NCBI GenBank assembly: GCA_019918135.1 | Contig: WBZZ01003241.1 | Location: 24,220 to 88,219, forward strand | Length of the DNA: 64,000 nucleotides | Reading direction: 5' to 3' | Origin: Paulinella micropora | Lineage: Eukaryota; Cercozoa; Imbricatea; Euglyphida; Paulinellidae | Shown: positions 42,378 through 54,190 of the stretch, piece after piece | Numbering within the stretch: position 1 is the first letter of the stretch | How the letters are laid out: the number at the start of each line of letters is the position of its first letter | Notes under the pieces: generated by a model | What the model was told of the DNA's origin: nothing | Database searches by the model: none | The model's input: only the letters and a program-made list of their open reading frames with translations | Translations under genes and position numbers: made by a program

Positions 42378-45300
42378 CAAATTTCACGGAATTTCCTTGA
42401 CCTTTTTCCAAAACTTCAAACGGTTACTACATTTGCTGTAGAAGGATCGGGTCAACGCTATTAATGTGGGAGGTTATTCAATATGGATGCTACACAATAG
42501 TGTAATCTGCATCCTAAAAACCTTCTCCACGCCGGTAAACGGTTAAGTGTAAGATATAGACATTAAGGTCCTATGGAATCCAAGCTTCCTAGCTTTCCTC
42601 CCATATTCCTTATCCTAATATAACATTAAAACCGGATGCATTAATCAGAACCGGAAATGTAATAAGAATTCATCTTAGAATACATTTAATAACAAGAAAT
42701 TACTTCCAAGAGTAAATTCCCGTAAACCCAAATAGCGTAAAAAACGATGTAGTATACCGTGGGTGTTACAATACGGCCTTAAATCCCGTAGTATATTTTA
42801 CACTTAACCGTTTACCGGAGTGGGAGAGGTTATCAGGATGTATGTTACACCAAGCTGTAGCATCCGTATTCATTAATCCGAGTCTCCCACATCATAAGTT
42901 AATAGCGTTGACCCCAACCTTTTATTGCATATGTAGTAACCGTTTGAAGTCATGTGTTATTTTCACGGACATTCGTGAAATTTAGCAGTTTTTCCAGTGA
43001 CTGGGAATTTATGGCTAAATAAGGGAAATTGCACTTATGTGTTGTTGTTTGTGGTATATTTTGGCATTTTTGCATGTTACGGACGTAACGAATCGTGTCA
43101 GTTGACCCTGTCAAAGGGACACTCCGTTTTTAACGGTTTTTCCCTCTGGCTTGTTGTTTGGGTTCAGACCTGACTTCCCTTTCTACTATAGAAGTGGAGG
43201 TCAGTCTTGAACCAGTTGTGTTCAGTATTATCATTAAATTCCTTTTTATTATTGAGCTCGTAGGGGTAACTTACTAAGACCTCCGGTCTTAATACATTGG
43301 GAGTCCCTATGCCTTTTTCGAACTCATAAGTTTTGGAATTTGGAATGACGCATCCTCTGGGAACAAGCACAGTCACTATCGTTGACTGTGTCTTGGTGAG
43401 GGTGTCAAGTAGCTTCTCGACAATCAGTACTTTATGCTGGTCGTGTGAGACAGTGCTTTCAGTCGTTTAAGGACAAGGAGACTAGGTGGTAAGGGGGGTT
43501 TTGAAGATCAACAGGGAAGGACCCTGATCTCGAAACTTGGACCTTAACACCTAGGGGGTCAACATGTCAGCGGTACGGGGTTTGGTGCTGACTCTGACCC
43601 ATGGCATGTTTGTTTCTTTTGCCTGTCTCTCATGGTTGGATGAGTGAGATGCACAGGTGGTTGAACTGGTCTGGGGTCAAAGTCGACACGGACAAGAGAG
43701 GTATGGACAATCCAGTGTCTCCTGTGCTTACTACTCCCCGTACTCCTCCCCCTAATCCCCTACTTCTCCCCCTACTTCCCCTACTCCCTTTATGCGTGTA
43801 GTATTAGTAGTAGTAGCAATAGTAGTAGTAGTAGTAGTAGTAGTAGTAGGAGTGATAAGAGCGGTGGTTGTGATGCTGAGCTGAACAGGGGTGACACTTT
43901 CTCTCCACAACGTGACATGGGTAAACAAAGTGGCGGGTTCATAGCACATAGCATCATGAGGGGAAAGCAATCCTAAGTTCAGTTTTTGTCTGTACTTGGC
44001 TAATATCCCCTCTCTCTTCCTCTCTTGGTCAAGGTGGAGTGAACAGAAGTCATGGTCTAGTAGTCTAGCTGCACACTCCCCACCTTTTACTCCCTTTCTT
44101 GCCGCCCCCAATCTCCATGAACACCTAACCCCTGTGTCTGGCACTGTTGCCTCACACTGTTTGCTGTTCGTAACATGACAACTGTCTATACGTACTGGTT
44201 TACCGTGGAGGTTGAGGGGTGGGCCACCGACTTCACGCAATGTGACAGGGTTGTACCCTTTCACGAGGATTTTTACGTAAGCTACCCTTGTACGTCTGAG
44301 GGCCCAATTCCCTTCCAAAGGTATGATTTGGTTGAGAGGAATTGGGTCGCCAGCCATATCAAGGGTGGTCATAAATTTATTCTCGTGAAGGGGTGGAATA
44401 GTGGGGCGAGTGAGTGTGGAGGCGTTTTGTATAGATGATGCATGTCCTTTCTGTTCTACCCCACGCACACTACCCTCGTCACCTCTTCCCTCTCTACTTC
44501 CTGCGTCAGATGGCTTAGATGCGTGAGATAAAAGTGGTATGCGGGTGTTAGTTGAAGGGGGGGGTTCGTCTTCCTTCTTTCCTCTGTCTGTCTCTTTTCT
44601 TCCTCTCTCCCATCATCATAATGGCCATGTGATGCATCCCCAACTCACCATCCACTTCTGATTCTTCATCAGACTCAGAAGGGGGCTGGTCAGTTGGGTG
44701 TTCGTCTTCTTCTTCACTTTCAGAGTGAGAGGGTGAGTCTCAGTCAGAAGAGTCAGAGGATTCAGCGTTTAGACTTATCATCTTCTTCTTTTTAATGAAG
44801 TCTGATGCTTTCAGCTTTCGTCTTTCCCCACTGCTACTTTCTTTCTTTTTCTTCTTCTTTGCTCCTCCTTCTTCTTTTTTCTTGTGTCTGAGAAGACTGT
44901 CCTCTCTTTTCTCCTTTACATGCAACTTCTCAGAGACTCTAGTCTTCCTTCTTATGGGGCATCTCAAGGGACCGTGTCCGTCCTTGGGACAGTCTTTGAG
45001 TTGACACCTCACGAGGCAGAAAGCTATTTTGTGGTCAGGAGATAAGCAATTCCAGCAAATGCTATCCTCCCCCTCACCATAACTCCATAGTGCAGTCTGA
45101 GACAGCTTGCCCCTTCTTCTTGCCCTGAGCAACTCCTGCTACTGTGTTGATAGTGATAGGATCACTCTTAGAGCTACCGGTTCCATAAAGTTTACGCATC
45201 CTAGTCTCGGATACGTTGCTCTGAGCTAACTGTTCTACTATCCTGAGAAATTCAGGCAGCTTAGGTCTTTGAGTGGGCAATATTAAGGAGCACCAGGTGT

Positions 45301-47938
45301 TGCGGTAGTAGGCCTGAAAAGGGGGTAGATGCTTTAGCTTCTTCATTATCATGCCTGTCTTTATCATTTCCGGTATCACTCCCACTGCGTCTTGATAGTA
45401 GTAAGATAGTCAGCTAACTAACTACTCACCTCACTAACCTTCTTGAGGTATGAATGGTATAGCTTTTCCTGGTCCTCTTCAAACCTTATGAGGTCAAGGC
45501 CTCCAGAATGTTTCTTGAGGGCGAGGAAGCAAGCTACACCATCAGTGTCCCCCTGTCTCATGATGGTCATCACCTTTCTATCATGTGCACATGATTGAAG
45601 TAGAAAAGCATAGAGCACCTTATTAAGTCTAGCTTCTTTCTCTCTCATGTAATGCTTGTGATTATATAATTTGGCCCCAAATGTAAATAGCGGTGAGGGT
45701 CTGCTCCTCCCCGTTAACACTGGTACTTCGGATTTTCGGTCCGTAGGGATAGTGGTAACAGGGGCAGAGGCAGTTTGTGCAGTTGTTGTTTCTCGACTCT
45801 CTTCTTTCTTTCCCTTATCTTTACCTTCTACCTTCACAACTGTCTCCTCTTCCTCCTCTCCGCCTTTCTCTTCCTTTTTGGGTGACATGAAAAGTGCGTT
45901 AGTAGGTGATTCAGGTTGTTTGGGTAGTTGTATAGGTTTTGCTAAGGGGTGAGACTCAAATCCCGGAATCATGGATAGTATTTCTGGGTGTGTTACACCT
46001 ATAACTGATGTAAAGGTGTATTCAAACAACTACCATTCTTTTCCATGATCGAACTTTGGAGGGTCTAGCCTCATCTTCACTAGATCAGAACCTTGATACG
46101 CCATATTGAATTCGGGCGTACCAAGGGCGGAAGGTAGGAGTAGGGCTCAACTACCAATGTTGCTTTCTCTGTGAGTAGATAAGCGAGGTGACGATAGGAA
46201 ATAATTAGTTATTAACGTTATGCTAGCAGCTAGGTGGCAGCCTTCCGCACAATCCGCCTAGTGTGACTGGTGGTAGCCTTCCGCACACACACCAGACTGG
46301 TGGTAGCCTTCCGCACAGACACCAGATTCACAAATTTGGTGACAGCCTTCCGCACGTACACCAGTTCGTATTTTCGGTGGCAGCCTTCCGCACGCCCCGA
46401 TAGTACGCAATAAGTGAATAAAGTCTACCAGACCTAACGTTCACGCTACAAGGCTCTATAACCTGTGAGACTAAATTAATAATCTGCCGTATACTAGCTG
46501 TGTCCTACAGTAGAAACTTTATTGAGAAAAGGGCGCCAAGGGGACAGCCCGAATACATACTAGGCCGGACACAAGTAATGGCTCTAACGACACACAGTAC
46601 ATATGCCGGACCATTATTATAGACTATCCGGTTAATTATATTAATAGGTCTAACAGTCTGCTGTGGAGGAGGCCTGTGTCAGTGGTGCAGGGAAGGACCC
46701 AGTGGGCACGTTGGGCTGACAGACAGGGAGCGACCAGCAACCATAGGCGTTAGGGGAGGAAGGATTGTTCTTTTTCTTTCTCTCTCTCTCTCTCTTTCTC
46801 TCTCGGGGATAATATTATAAGCATTAATGCTTTTCGTCTCTGTTTCCTTTTCTGTTGTGGTGGCCATGGGGGAAGAAAGCATACGTGGTGTCTCTATATG
46901 GGGATACGAGCATGCCTTTTGTCTCTCTTTTCTCTCCTATTGTGAGTGGAAGGGAAAGCATAGCTCTTTGTTTTTTTGGGGGATGAGAGTGTGCATGTCT
47001 TTCTTCTCTTATCTTTTTCGTTGGTGGATATATGGCAGTGCGGAGACGACATGTTCGAGCAGGGCTCTTTTGCTTTCTGTGGATGGCAGAGCATGCATGT
47101 CTTTTGTCACTCTCTCTGTCACCAGGATTGGGGGTGAGGGAACGCATTGTTGATGTTTTTGCTCTCTGGGGGATGCAAAATGGTGAGCATGTCTTGCTAT
47201 GTGGAGAGGTGGTGAGAGAGGCATGATTGCTCTTTCTCACTACTGGGGACATGTCGCTTTTGAGCTGAGGATGCATGCACACAGAGGTACTGGCACTTTC
47301 AGGGAGGAGATTTTGAAAGGCTTTGCGAATGGGACGAACTTGACTTTCGTGGCACGACAGTATCGGCATTGTATTCCTCTATAGTTTTAATACATAAATT
47401 CAAGTAGTTTGGTTTTCACTTGATGACTTAGTACAATACAAAAACTTGAAAAATTTTCAAGTTACTTTCACTCAGTTGTAAAATTATTGTATCATAGTAA
47501 ATTATTTTTTTCTCGCTATGATTTGAATTGATCAGTTTTGTTTACAATGAAATAAAAAGTTCAACCAGTATAATCACCTATAAAAAATTTCAATTAGCAT
47601 AAAAAGTTCAACCTATAAAAAAATTTTAACCTATACAAAAAGTTCGACCGGACCTATAACAAAAGATCAAACGAGTAAAAAAATATCAACAAAAAAATTT
47701 TCAAATAAAAAAAGTTCTACCTATAAACAAAGTTCAATATGTATAAAAAGTTCAACCGTGTCGAACTTTTTTTATACGTTGAACTTTTTTAATAGGTTGA
47801 ACTTTTTTTTATAGGTTGAACTTTTCAAGTTTAATAAGTTGATTGACATCACTTGAATGTCGACAGTAATATCAACCTGAATTTAAATTGATGCCACCGA
47901 CGTGTCATTTCGATCATGAGCGCAAAGTGTATTTCGAT
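42378..47938 (-). mobile_element. Gag-only repeat element, copy 2
   Basis: Near-identical to 16701-22255 with scattered substitutions and small indels. It includes the foldback (42378-42987), the Cys/His ORF (44468-43752, longer at its N-terminus than in copy 1), Gag exon 1 (46029-45418) and Gag exon 2 (45385-44740), which is frameshifted by an extra C near 45113 before the zinc knuckle. The CCTTCCGCAC array lies at 46223-46398 and the second foldback at about 47545-47825. Its right end is interrupted by the LTR starting at 47939. Confidence 0.75.
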
Positions 47939-48777
47939 TGTATATTAATACTATGATACTAGGCTCTCAGTAAACTTCAGTGAAGTTCCGTTCCTATACC
48001 AAACAAGTAGCATAGGGTTCTCGCACTCTGTACAACAGACAGGAAATCAATCTGTCGGAATTCCTAGGAAGGGAATAGTCCGTCAATTGATTAATAAGGT
48101 TACAGTGTTACCGGATTCACGTCCGTGACATTGTGACGCCTCTAAACCGCCACTAGTCACTTTTATCGGTTCTGTTATAAAAGAATATATTTATTGATGC
48201 CTATTCTTTTACTAAACCAAATAATAACAACTTCGCCATTAACCCAATCTTCTTGAGCTTATACAAGCAAGGATCAAAGATGGTGGGAAAATGTGGGAGA
48301 CTAGCGAAGCCAAAACAACCAAGGCAAACAGCAACCACTTTCCGTTGTCCGGCCTAACGATAATATAATCCGGGCTAAAAAGGGTAACGGTCCTTTTTAG
48401 TAATACTATCGCTGCCTGTCTACAATGGGATTACTGTTGGGAAGAGCTTCGTAATATGTCCGGCTTAATACCCGGTATTATTAAAGTAGCCCATATTTAC
48501 TTATCTGCGCCTACAATCCTCCCTCCCCGGTTTATCCGATAACCCCCATGGAATAGGAGTAGAGAGGTAGATATGGGCGGAAGGAATATGTTGGCTATCG
48601 ATAATTGGCCTCGAAATGGAATTCTTCTTTTCCTTCTAGGAATCAGATAGGCGATTGAAGGAAAGACGTGTAACTGTAGGCGTTACTCCGAAAGATTTGG
48701 ATTTCGGAAAGATAAGCGAAATTCGAATTTGATTTTTGGTTTAATTCTCAAATTTGAATTTTGAATTTCGCTCTACA
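47939..48777 (-). repeat. LTR of a second retrotransposon, minus orientation
   Basis: TG at 47939 (TGTATATTAATAC) to CA at 48777 (GCTCTACA), 839 bp. Immediately right is CTTCCCCCCCCCTT, on the minus strand a polypurine tract next to the LTR start, so this is the 3' LTR of a minus-strand element. It sits inside the right end of repeat copy 2. No matching 5' LTR is visible further right. Confidence 0.55.
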
Positions 48778-49549
48778 CTTCCCCCCCCCTTGATGACCCT
48801 TGTCATACAAATGTGAGGAGTAACTTCGTGTGTTCTGGCTCTTCCCGAATTGGCCGGGCTTGGGGTCTGAAGTAAAGTCGCATCTTTGCTCTCAACCTCA
48901 CTTCGTACCTTTATCAACACTCCTTTGGATTCCCGCTGGGTGGGACGGAGGTCAGACATGGTCAGGTTGTGATAAGGATTCTTCATCCCAGCTGCCCTAA
49001 TTGGAAAGGTTGGGATGAATGTCTACCCCAAGTGAACGCCAGGACGGAGATGCATTTGGTCCAACAGTAGAACCTCTGGCGGGTATACTGCTGGTGCAAG
49101 CTCTCACAGCGCGCCTCGGACTTGACCGTGTGGCAACATCTTCACCCCATCTGCCCTAATTGGAAAGGTTGGGATGAATGTGTTCTCCAAGTGAGCTCCG
49201 CAAATCGGTCGGGTTCTCTGGCTGGGAGACCATAAGACTGGAATGGGTCGTACGTTAGATACTTCACCCAATCTGACCCACGGACGGGAAGAACAGGTGA
49301 GATATCTTCAGTATGCTTCCCGAATCCCTGTTATAGGACAGAGGTGTCGGAGCGCGATCCCCAGATCTATGAGCAGATTCATTAGCGCTTAGGTGGATAA
49401 TGAACTTGCTCGTACTAGATCGTCCATTTGTTGGAATGGGCGCTTTGCCAGTCTAGATGTTTGTTTCATTTTTGGTGTCCTTGGTGGACTTTTTTTGCAT
49501 AGATATATACAATTGAATCGAGCCAGCTGGAAGTTATTGTCAGAAGTGT
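48778..49549. other. Non-coding interior of the second retrotransposon
   Basis: Contains a 31-bp direct repeat (48992-49022 and 49151-49181) starting CTGCCCTAATTGGAAAGGTT. No open frame of note. Confidence 0.5.
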
Positions 49550-50062
49550 CTATGGAGATATATACAACCCCTTTTGGAGGGTCTCAAAACTCGTCATTCT
49601 CGTCCGCTTCCACATATCGGGTAAAATTGTCCTCAGTGCTGGACTGGGAGGGAGAGCGGCCGCGAGGACGTTCCTCGATTTGGTCGAGGGGAGGATCGTC
49701 ACGCTCGTGATCGAGTTGGATCCGAATAATCTTCCGTTCGTCGTCGGAGAGCTCGAACGGTCGGATAGATTATTGCGGTGGTTAATACTCAGGGTATAGT
49801 TGTCGTATAATGGCCCCGAGTTATATTCGTACACTTGTTCCCATCGGGGGTAACAATGTCGAGAGTGATATCGATATATATAATCCAACGGCGTTGTTGC
49901 CTGGTGCCATTGGAACTCCACGTCTTGTACCGCGCCATCCCATTCTGGACGGGCGTGGTGACGGAAGTGTCTGGCCCATCTCTCCGCCCAATGGTTGGAG
50001 GCATCGAGGGTCGGTATGTCTTGGATCGCCATCACTGGGCACGACATTAGGTAGGTACCCAT
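49550..50062 (-). CDS. Retroelement ORF, unknown
   Basis: 170 residues starting MGTYLMSCPVMAIQDIPTLD. Rich in Trp, Arg and Tyr (HWAERWARHFRHHARPEWDG; YIYRYHSRHCYPRWEQVYEY). These resemble helical capsid-like segments of Gag proteins in composition only. It lies between the polypurine tract and the larger ORF, on the same strand, so it probably belongs to the same element. Confidence 0.35.
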   Translation of the reverse strand: MGTYLMSCPVMAIQDIPTLDASNHWAERWARHFRHHARPEWDGAVQDVEFQWHQATTPLDYIYRYHSRHCYPRWEQVYEYNSGPLYDNYTLSINHRNNLSDRSSSPTTNGRLFGSNSITSVTILPSTKSRNVLAAALPPSPALRTILPDMWKRTRMTSFETLQKGLYISP

Positions 50063-50355
50063 GGCCGTTCCGGAACAAACTATAGCGAACGGCTATGAGC
50101 CATGTCGCCATGTGTTCTTGGCGAAAACGGAGGTAATGTCTTTGCCGCAGCCGTGCCGCTCCCTGGAATCGGGCGGGAGTCATAGGGGGCCAGGGACGAT
50201 AGTAACTCCGCCCAGGTAGGAGGGCGAAGGTTAGGTATGTATATGGGGATATATCTTGATATTAAATAAGGTGAGGAGAGACGGTTATGTTGCACTCTCC
50301 TCGTGGGGTAGGCCGAGAGCCTCCAGGAATCGGCGCAACTCGTCCCCGACCATTA

Positions 50356-51267
50356 TCAAGCGAGGTGGCCCTTTCTTAGGTGATAGGCCCGGTATGCTTT
50401 TACTTCCTCCGGAAGGGGTACACCTGCTTCCTCCAGGAGGTAGTAGTAGCAATTGATGTCCATTTGTGGCCATCGGAGCCTTCGGAGCTCATAGGGTTCC
50501 AAGAGATGTTTGGGCTGCGCGTTTATGCCATAGAATCGGAGCACACACGCCCTTTGTTGGTCGGACAAGCTAGTCCAGCCCATTATGGAACGAGTTAACG
50601 CCCACTCCGCCTCGGTTAGCGTTGTAGGGTCGTTCGGGATAGGGACGTATGATTCCACGTGTGGGAGTGGATTTTCGTGAGCGCGCCAGGTTGGCGGTCC
50701 TGGGGGAACATGCGCTGGGTTCGTGAACGGGAATTTCCTTTCCCGCCTCTTGTAGGTGAGCATGTGTTCCGGACAGAGGTGCGGTCCGTTACGCTCTGGT
50801 GACGTGTAAATGTCAGAGGGTAAGGTCCATCTGCGGTTGCAGGCGTACGATCCATTGACCGCCACCGAGTTCAGCCCGCAACAGGTCACCATGAGGAGGT
50901 TTGCGTCCGTGTCCATGTAGGAGCAGCTCGGGTTGTTGGACCAGACACCTCTCTCATCCATCAGTGGTGGGGGCGGTGTGGGCACTCTCCCTTCAAGTAC
51001 GACTCCCTTGGCTGGTGACTCCTCAAATAGGTGAGGGTCCGGGACCCAGTTGACCTGGTTGCCGACCAGCATGTGCCGGTATGGTTCCTTCGTAGGTTGA
51101 AAGGGATTGGATCGCAGATTGGTTGTGTGCCTTAGCGCAGGGCATTCGAGCCGCAGGCGGCGCTCCGCGTCCGTGATATCCGGGTATGGAGGGTATATGC
51201 GGTGTATTCGGCGCGATGCGGGGTCAAATGCGTATCGAACGGGCCTAGAGAGCTCTTCGCGGTTCAA
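50356..51267 (-). CDS. Retroelement ORF with Cys/His motif
   Basis: 303 residues, intact. Central motif: MVTCCGLNSVAVNGSYACNR followed by RNGPHLCPEHMLTYKRRERK, a C-x-G...C...C-x2-H arrangement like that in the 18074-18697 ORF of the Gag-only element. The rest is Pro-rich, then helical near the C-terminus (ALTRSIMGWTSLSDQQRACV; LEPYELRRLRWPQMDI). No reverse transcriptase or integrase motif. It lies about 100 codons downstream of the 51337-51642 ORF, all on one strand. Confidence 0.4.
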   Translation of the reverse strand: MNREELSRPVRYAFDPASRRIHRIYPPYPDITDAERRLRLECPALRHTTNLRSNPFQPTKEPYRHMLVGNQVNWVPDPHLFEESPAKGVVLEGRVPTPPPPLMDERGVWSNNPSCSYMDTDANLLMVTCCGLNSVAVNGSYACNRRWTLPSDIYTSPERNGPHLCPEHMLTYKRRERKFPFTNPAHVPPGPPTWRAHENPLPHVESYVPIPNDPTTLTEAEWALTRSIMGWTSLSDQQRACVLRFYGINAQPKHLLEPYELRRLRWPQMDINCYYYLLEEAGVPLPEEVKAYRAYHLRKGHLA

Positions 51268-51336
51268 CCGCTATTTGATGAAGGTGCGGATCCACCCCCC
51301 GTAGCATATTGTGCTCCGAAATTCGATAGGGCATCA

Positions 51337-51935
51337 TCAATCGGTTGATGTTATCGTAGTTGACCCTATGGGGCGGGCTGGAAGGAGGAGCTTTGGGTTT
51401 CCCTTCCTTGGTTTCCCATCGAACGAGTCGGTAAGTGTTCGACCGTACCCATTTGCCCCCGTGACAATATACAGGTCGGTCGGGCCGTATACGTACGGGA
51501 GGTCGTCAGTTTTGTGGAAGTATGCCACAAACTCCTCGTTCCTGCCCCAATGTCGGGGTTCTTCGGGCGGTGGACAGCGGTGGTGCTGATATTCCAAATC
51601 GGTTACCGCAGGAACGGGTTTTGACTCCTCAACCGGGTTCAACCCGTCGCTGTTTTGTCAGGTACGGTTTTGTCTTGGCTGCCGAATCGTCGCCAATAGT
51701 GGCGGCGGGCCTTTATGCGTCGCTTTGCTCGGTTGCGCGCCAACACATCAGGATCACTATCTTCCCCCGTTTCGTATGCGGTGTCCGATTGGTCGAACTC
51801 GTCCGGCATACGCCATGGTTCGTCGTCTTCCTCTGGTAGGGCGGTTATGCCCTCCGGGTCGACATCCTCGTCCGTTGGTGGAGAGGGAGGTGTGTTCGCA
51901 AAACTAGCCAGTGCTGCTACTTCCTTCGAACTCAT
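51337..51935 (-). CDS. Two short consecutive retroelement ORFs
   Basis: 51935-51639 encodes an acidic then basic protein (EEDDEPWRMPDEFDQSD; NRAKRRIKARRHYWRRF). 51642-51337 follows with a 4-base overlap (MNPVEESKPVPAVTDLEYQH). The overlap suggests one reading unit broken by a shift or programmed frameshifting. Neither is recognised. Confidence 0.35.
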
Positions 51936-52049
51936 GCGGGCATACTGGACTCGGTAGGCGAAAGATTGTGTGTGTTGCTGGGTGGTCTATTGGACGCGCT
52001 TGTGCTCGGACGGGGTTGGGTAAGGCCCTCCGGAAAGTCTCCGGCCCCC

Positions 52050-53110
52050 TCATCTTCCGAGTGCGTTGCTTTGTGTCGTTTGTGCTTGCATTGTGCGAGG
52101 GTTCCAAAGTTGCCAATGTAAAAGTGCGGCAAGCATAGTAATGTTGCTGTTCGCGCCGTGTTCTACCGCGCCTTCAAGGTACGTCAGAATAAAATGCGTA
52201 TCGGTAGTGTAGCAGATATTAATTCCAACGCAAAGGCGAAACACAATTTTTCCTTTGAAATCTTTCGCGGCGCGGCGGCAAGATGGGATCTTCACTGGCG
52301 GTTTCATATCGGCTGATATGACTGTGGCAGCAAAATCTGCTGGTGCTGCCTTCTTGCGCTGCATGCTGGCAACGCGGCACGCCCTGTGAATTTTGTGATG
52401 AAGCCTGCTACGGCGACGCCATTCTTGAGCTTCTACTTCAGTCCTGAAACCGTTAGAATGATCAGCAGCAAGCTCTGTGCAGATCTCGCATTTTGAGAAA
52501 TCTCCTTCTGCAAAACAAACCTGTAATAAGTAATGATAACGAAAATATGCATAATACCTCTGAGAAACTTGACGTGCGGAAAATCCATGCGCCAAACTTT
52601 GTTGATCGTATTGTCTGTCGGAGGATTATTTGGATCAACTCGTTTCGAACAACCAAACCGAAGGCACATATCTTTCCAATTCTCGCGAACATAGTTTTGG
52701 ACTCCTGCGTCCTGAGCCATTTCTTGCATCCTCCATATTCCGTCGCTGCATATCTCCGGGTAACTCTCCATGAACTTCTCGCAGAGTAATACTGCTACCA
52801 CATCTTCTGTTTCAGGAACGGTTGAGTAGCTTTTTGTCAAACCTTCGTGTTATTTGCAAGAAGTTTGTGTGCTCTTGACAAAACTTTATCACCGATCCCG
52901 TAGATACGCTGCCAGGCTACTTTGCACACAGCCTCCGTTAAATACATATACTGAAACGATCCAGTTTTTGTTTGAAACGATTCAAGCTGCGAAGCTGCCC
53001 AAGAATAAAGCTCACTGAGAGACGATGACGCATTCTTTGCTCTCGTGTAAAGCACATCACGCGTGTCGATAAATGAATAACACTTCCACTTTTTGCAGCA
53101 GACAGACTTA
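52050..53110 (-). pseudogene. DDE transposase-like gene (DUF7869-like, tentative)
   Basis: Exon 1 (about 53110-52850): SASQ-like helix, then YLTEAVCKVAWQRIYGIGDK and VLSRAHKLL, an N-terminal pattern seen in DUF7869-type transposon proteins. A short intron near 52848-52813 follows. Exon 2 (about 52812-52565): FMESYPEICSDGIWRMQEMA ... WRMDFPHVKFLR, with a GTATTA donor. Exon 3 (about 52520-52050): FAEGDFSKCEICTELAADHS with RLHHKIHRACR, then AATVISADMKPPVKIPS and GKIVFRLCVGINICYTTDTH. The second CxxC...H...R and ISxD segments fit a DDE-type core. Codons after 52100 are uncertain. It is head-to-head with the Tnp2 gene. The start is obscured by microsatellites. Confidence 0.45.
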
Positions 53111-53585
53111 ACTTCCCTGTCCAAGTCGGCGAAGACAGACAGACAGACAGGCACACAGACAGACCGACAGACAGACACATAGACAGACACACACACACAC
53201 AGACAGACAGACAGACAGACATGTATAGACAGACTTTCGGTTACACTTCTCTCTCTCTCTCTCTCTCTCTCTTCCGCACACACACACACACACACACGTT
53301 TCACAAATTTCAATGCATGCATTGAAATTTCAATGCAGTACTTCAATGCATGCATTGAAATGTTAATGCACGATGCATTGAAATTTCAATGCAGTCTGCA
53401 TTGAACTTTCAATGCATGCATTGAAATCATTTTCAGCTTTAGATGCATGCATTAAAATTTCAATGCAGCGATCTCTCTCTCTCTCTCTCTCTCTCGCTTT
53501 CTCTCTCACACACACACGCACACACACACACACACACACTCTCTCTCTCTCTCTCTCCCTCTCTCTCTTCCGTCAAATTTGATGC
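53111..53585. repeat. Divergent gap with CAGA, TC, CA repeats and ATGCAT palindromes
   Basis: (CAGA)n at 53136-53220, (TC)n at 53250-53272 and 53472-53495, (CA)n at 53276-53298 and 53505-53540. Between them at 53310-53465 are five or more TGCATTGAAATTTCAATGCA-type units. It separates two divergent transposase genes. Confidence 0.85.
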
Positions 53586-53889
53586 AGGTACTGGATGTCA
53601 CAAGTTACTAGCAAGAAAAGAGCGCCGCAGGGTTTTTGCAATCGCCCCTGCTTGAAATGCAAAAGCAAGCGACTACTGTCTTATTCCGCTATGTAAGGCA
53701 GACTTGCCATTGTTAATTGATACTGTCTGTAACTTGTGTTGTGTATTTGTTTGCATAGGCGGAAGCATGTGAAAAAGCACTGTGTTTTTATTAAAAGGTC
53801 TGCGCACAAGCAGAAGATGCAAAGTGGTTCCGTGCAGCGGCAGTTGCCATACAAGCCTAAACGGCGCCGCATGTTATCTGTACTTAAAC

Positions 53890-54190
53890 CAGGAGCAGAC
53901 GATTCAGGGGGAAGTGATCAGGGAGACGCTGGAGAGAGAGAGAGAGAGAGAGAGAGAGCAGACAATTCAGGAGGAAGTGATAAGAGAGATGTATATGAGA
54001 GAGAGAGAGAGCAGACGATTCAGGGGAAGTGATCAGGGAGACGCTGGAGAGAGAGAGAGAGAGAGCACACAATTCAGGAGGAAGTGATCAGGGAGATGTT
54101 TTTGAGAGAGAGAGAGAGAGCAGACGATTCAGGGGGAAGTTATCAGGGAGACGCTGGAGAGAGAGAGAGCAGACGATTCAGGAGGTGGTC
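53890..54190 (+). repeat. GA-rich minisatellite inside transposase exon
   Basis: Five to six units of about 55-70 bp, each AGCAGACGATTCAGGGGGAA or close, then GTGATCAGGGAGACGCTGG and a (GA)n run of varying length. The (GA)n length changes shift the frame, so the region reads as ERERER in several frames. Confidence 0.85.
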
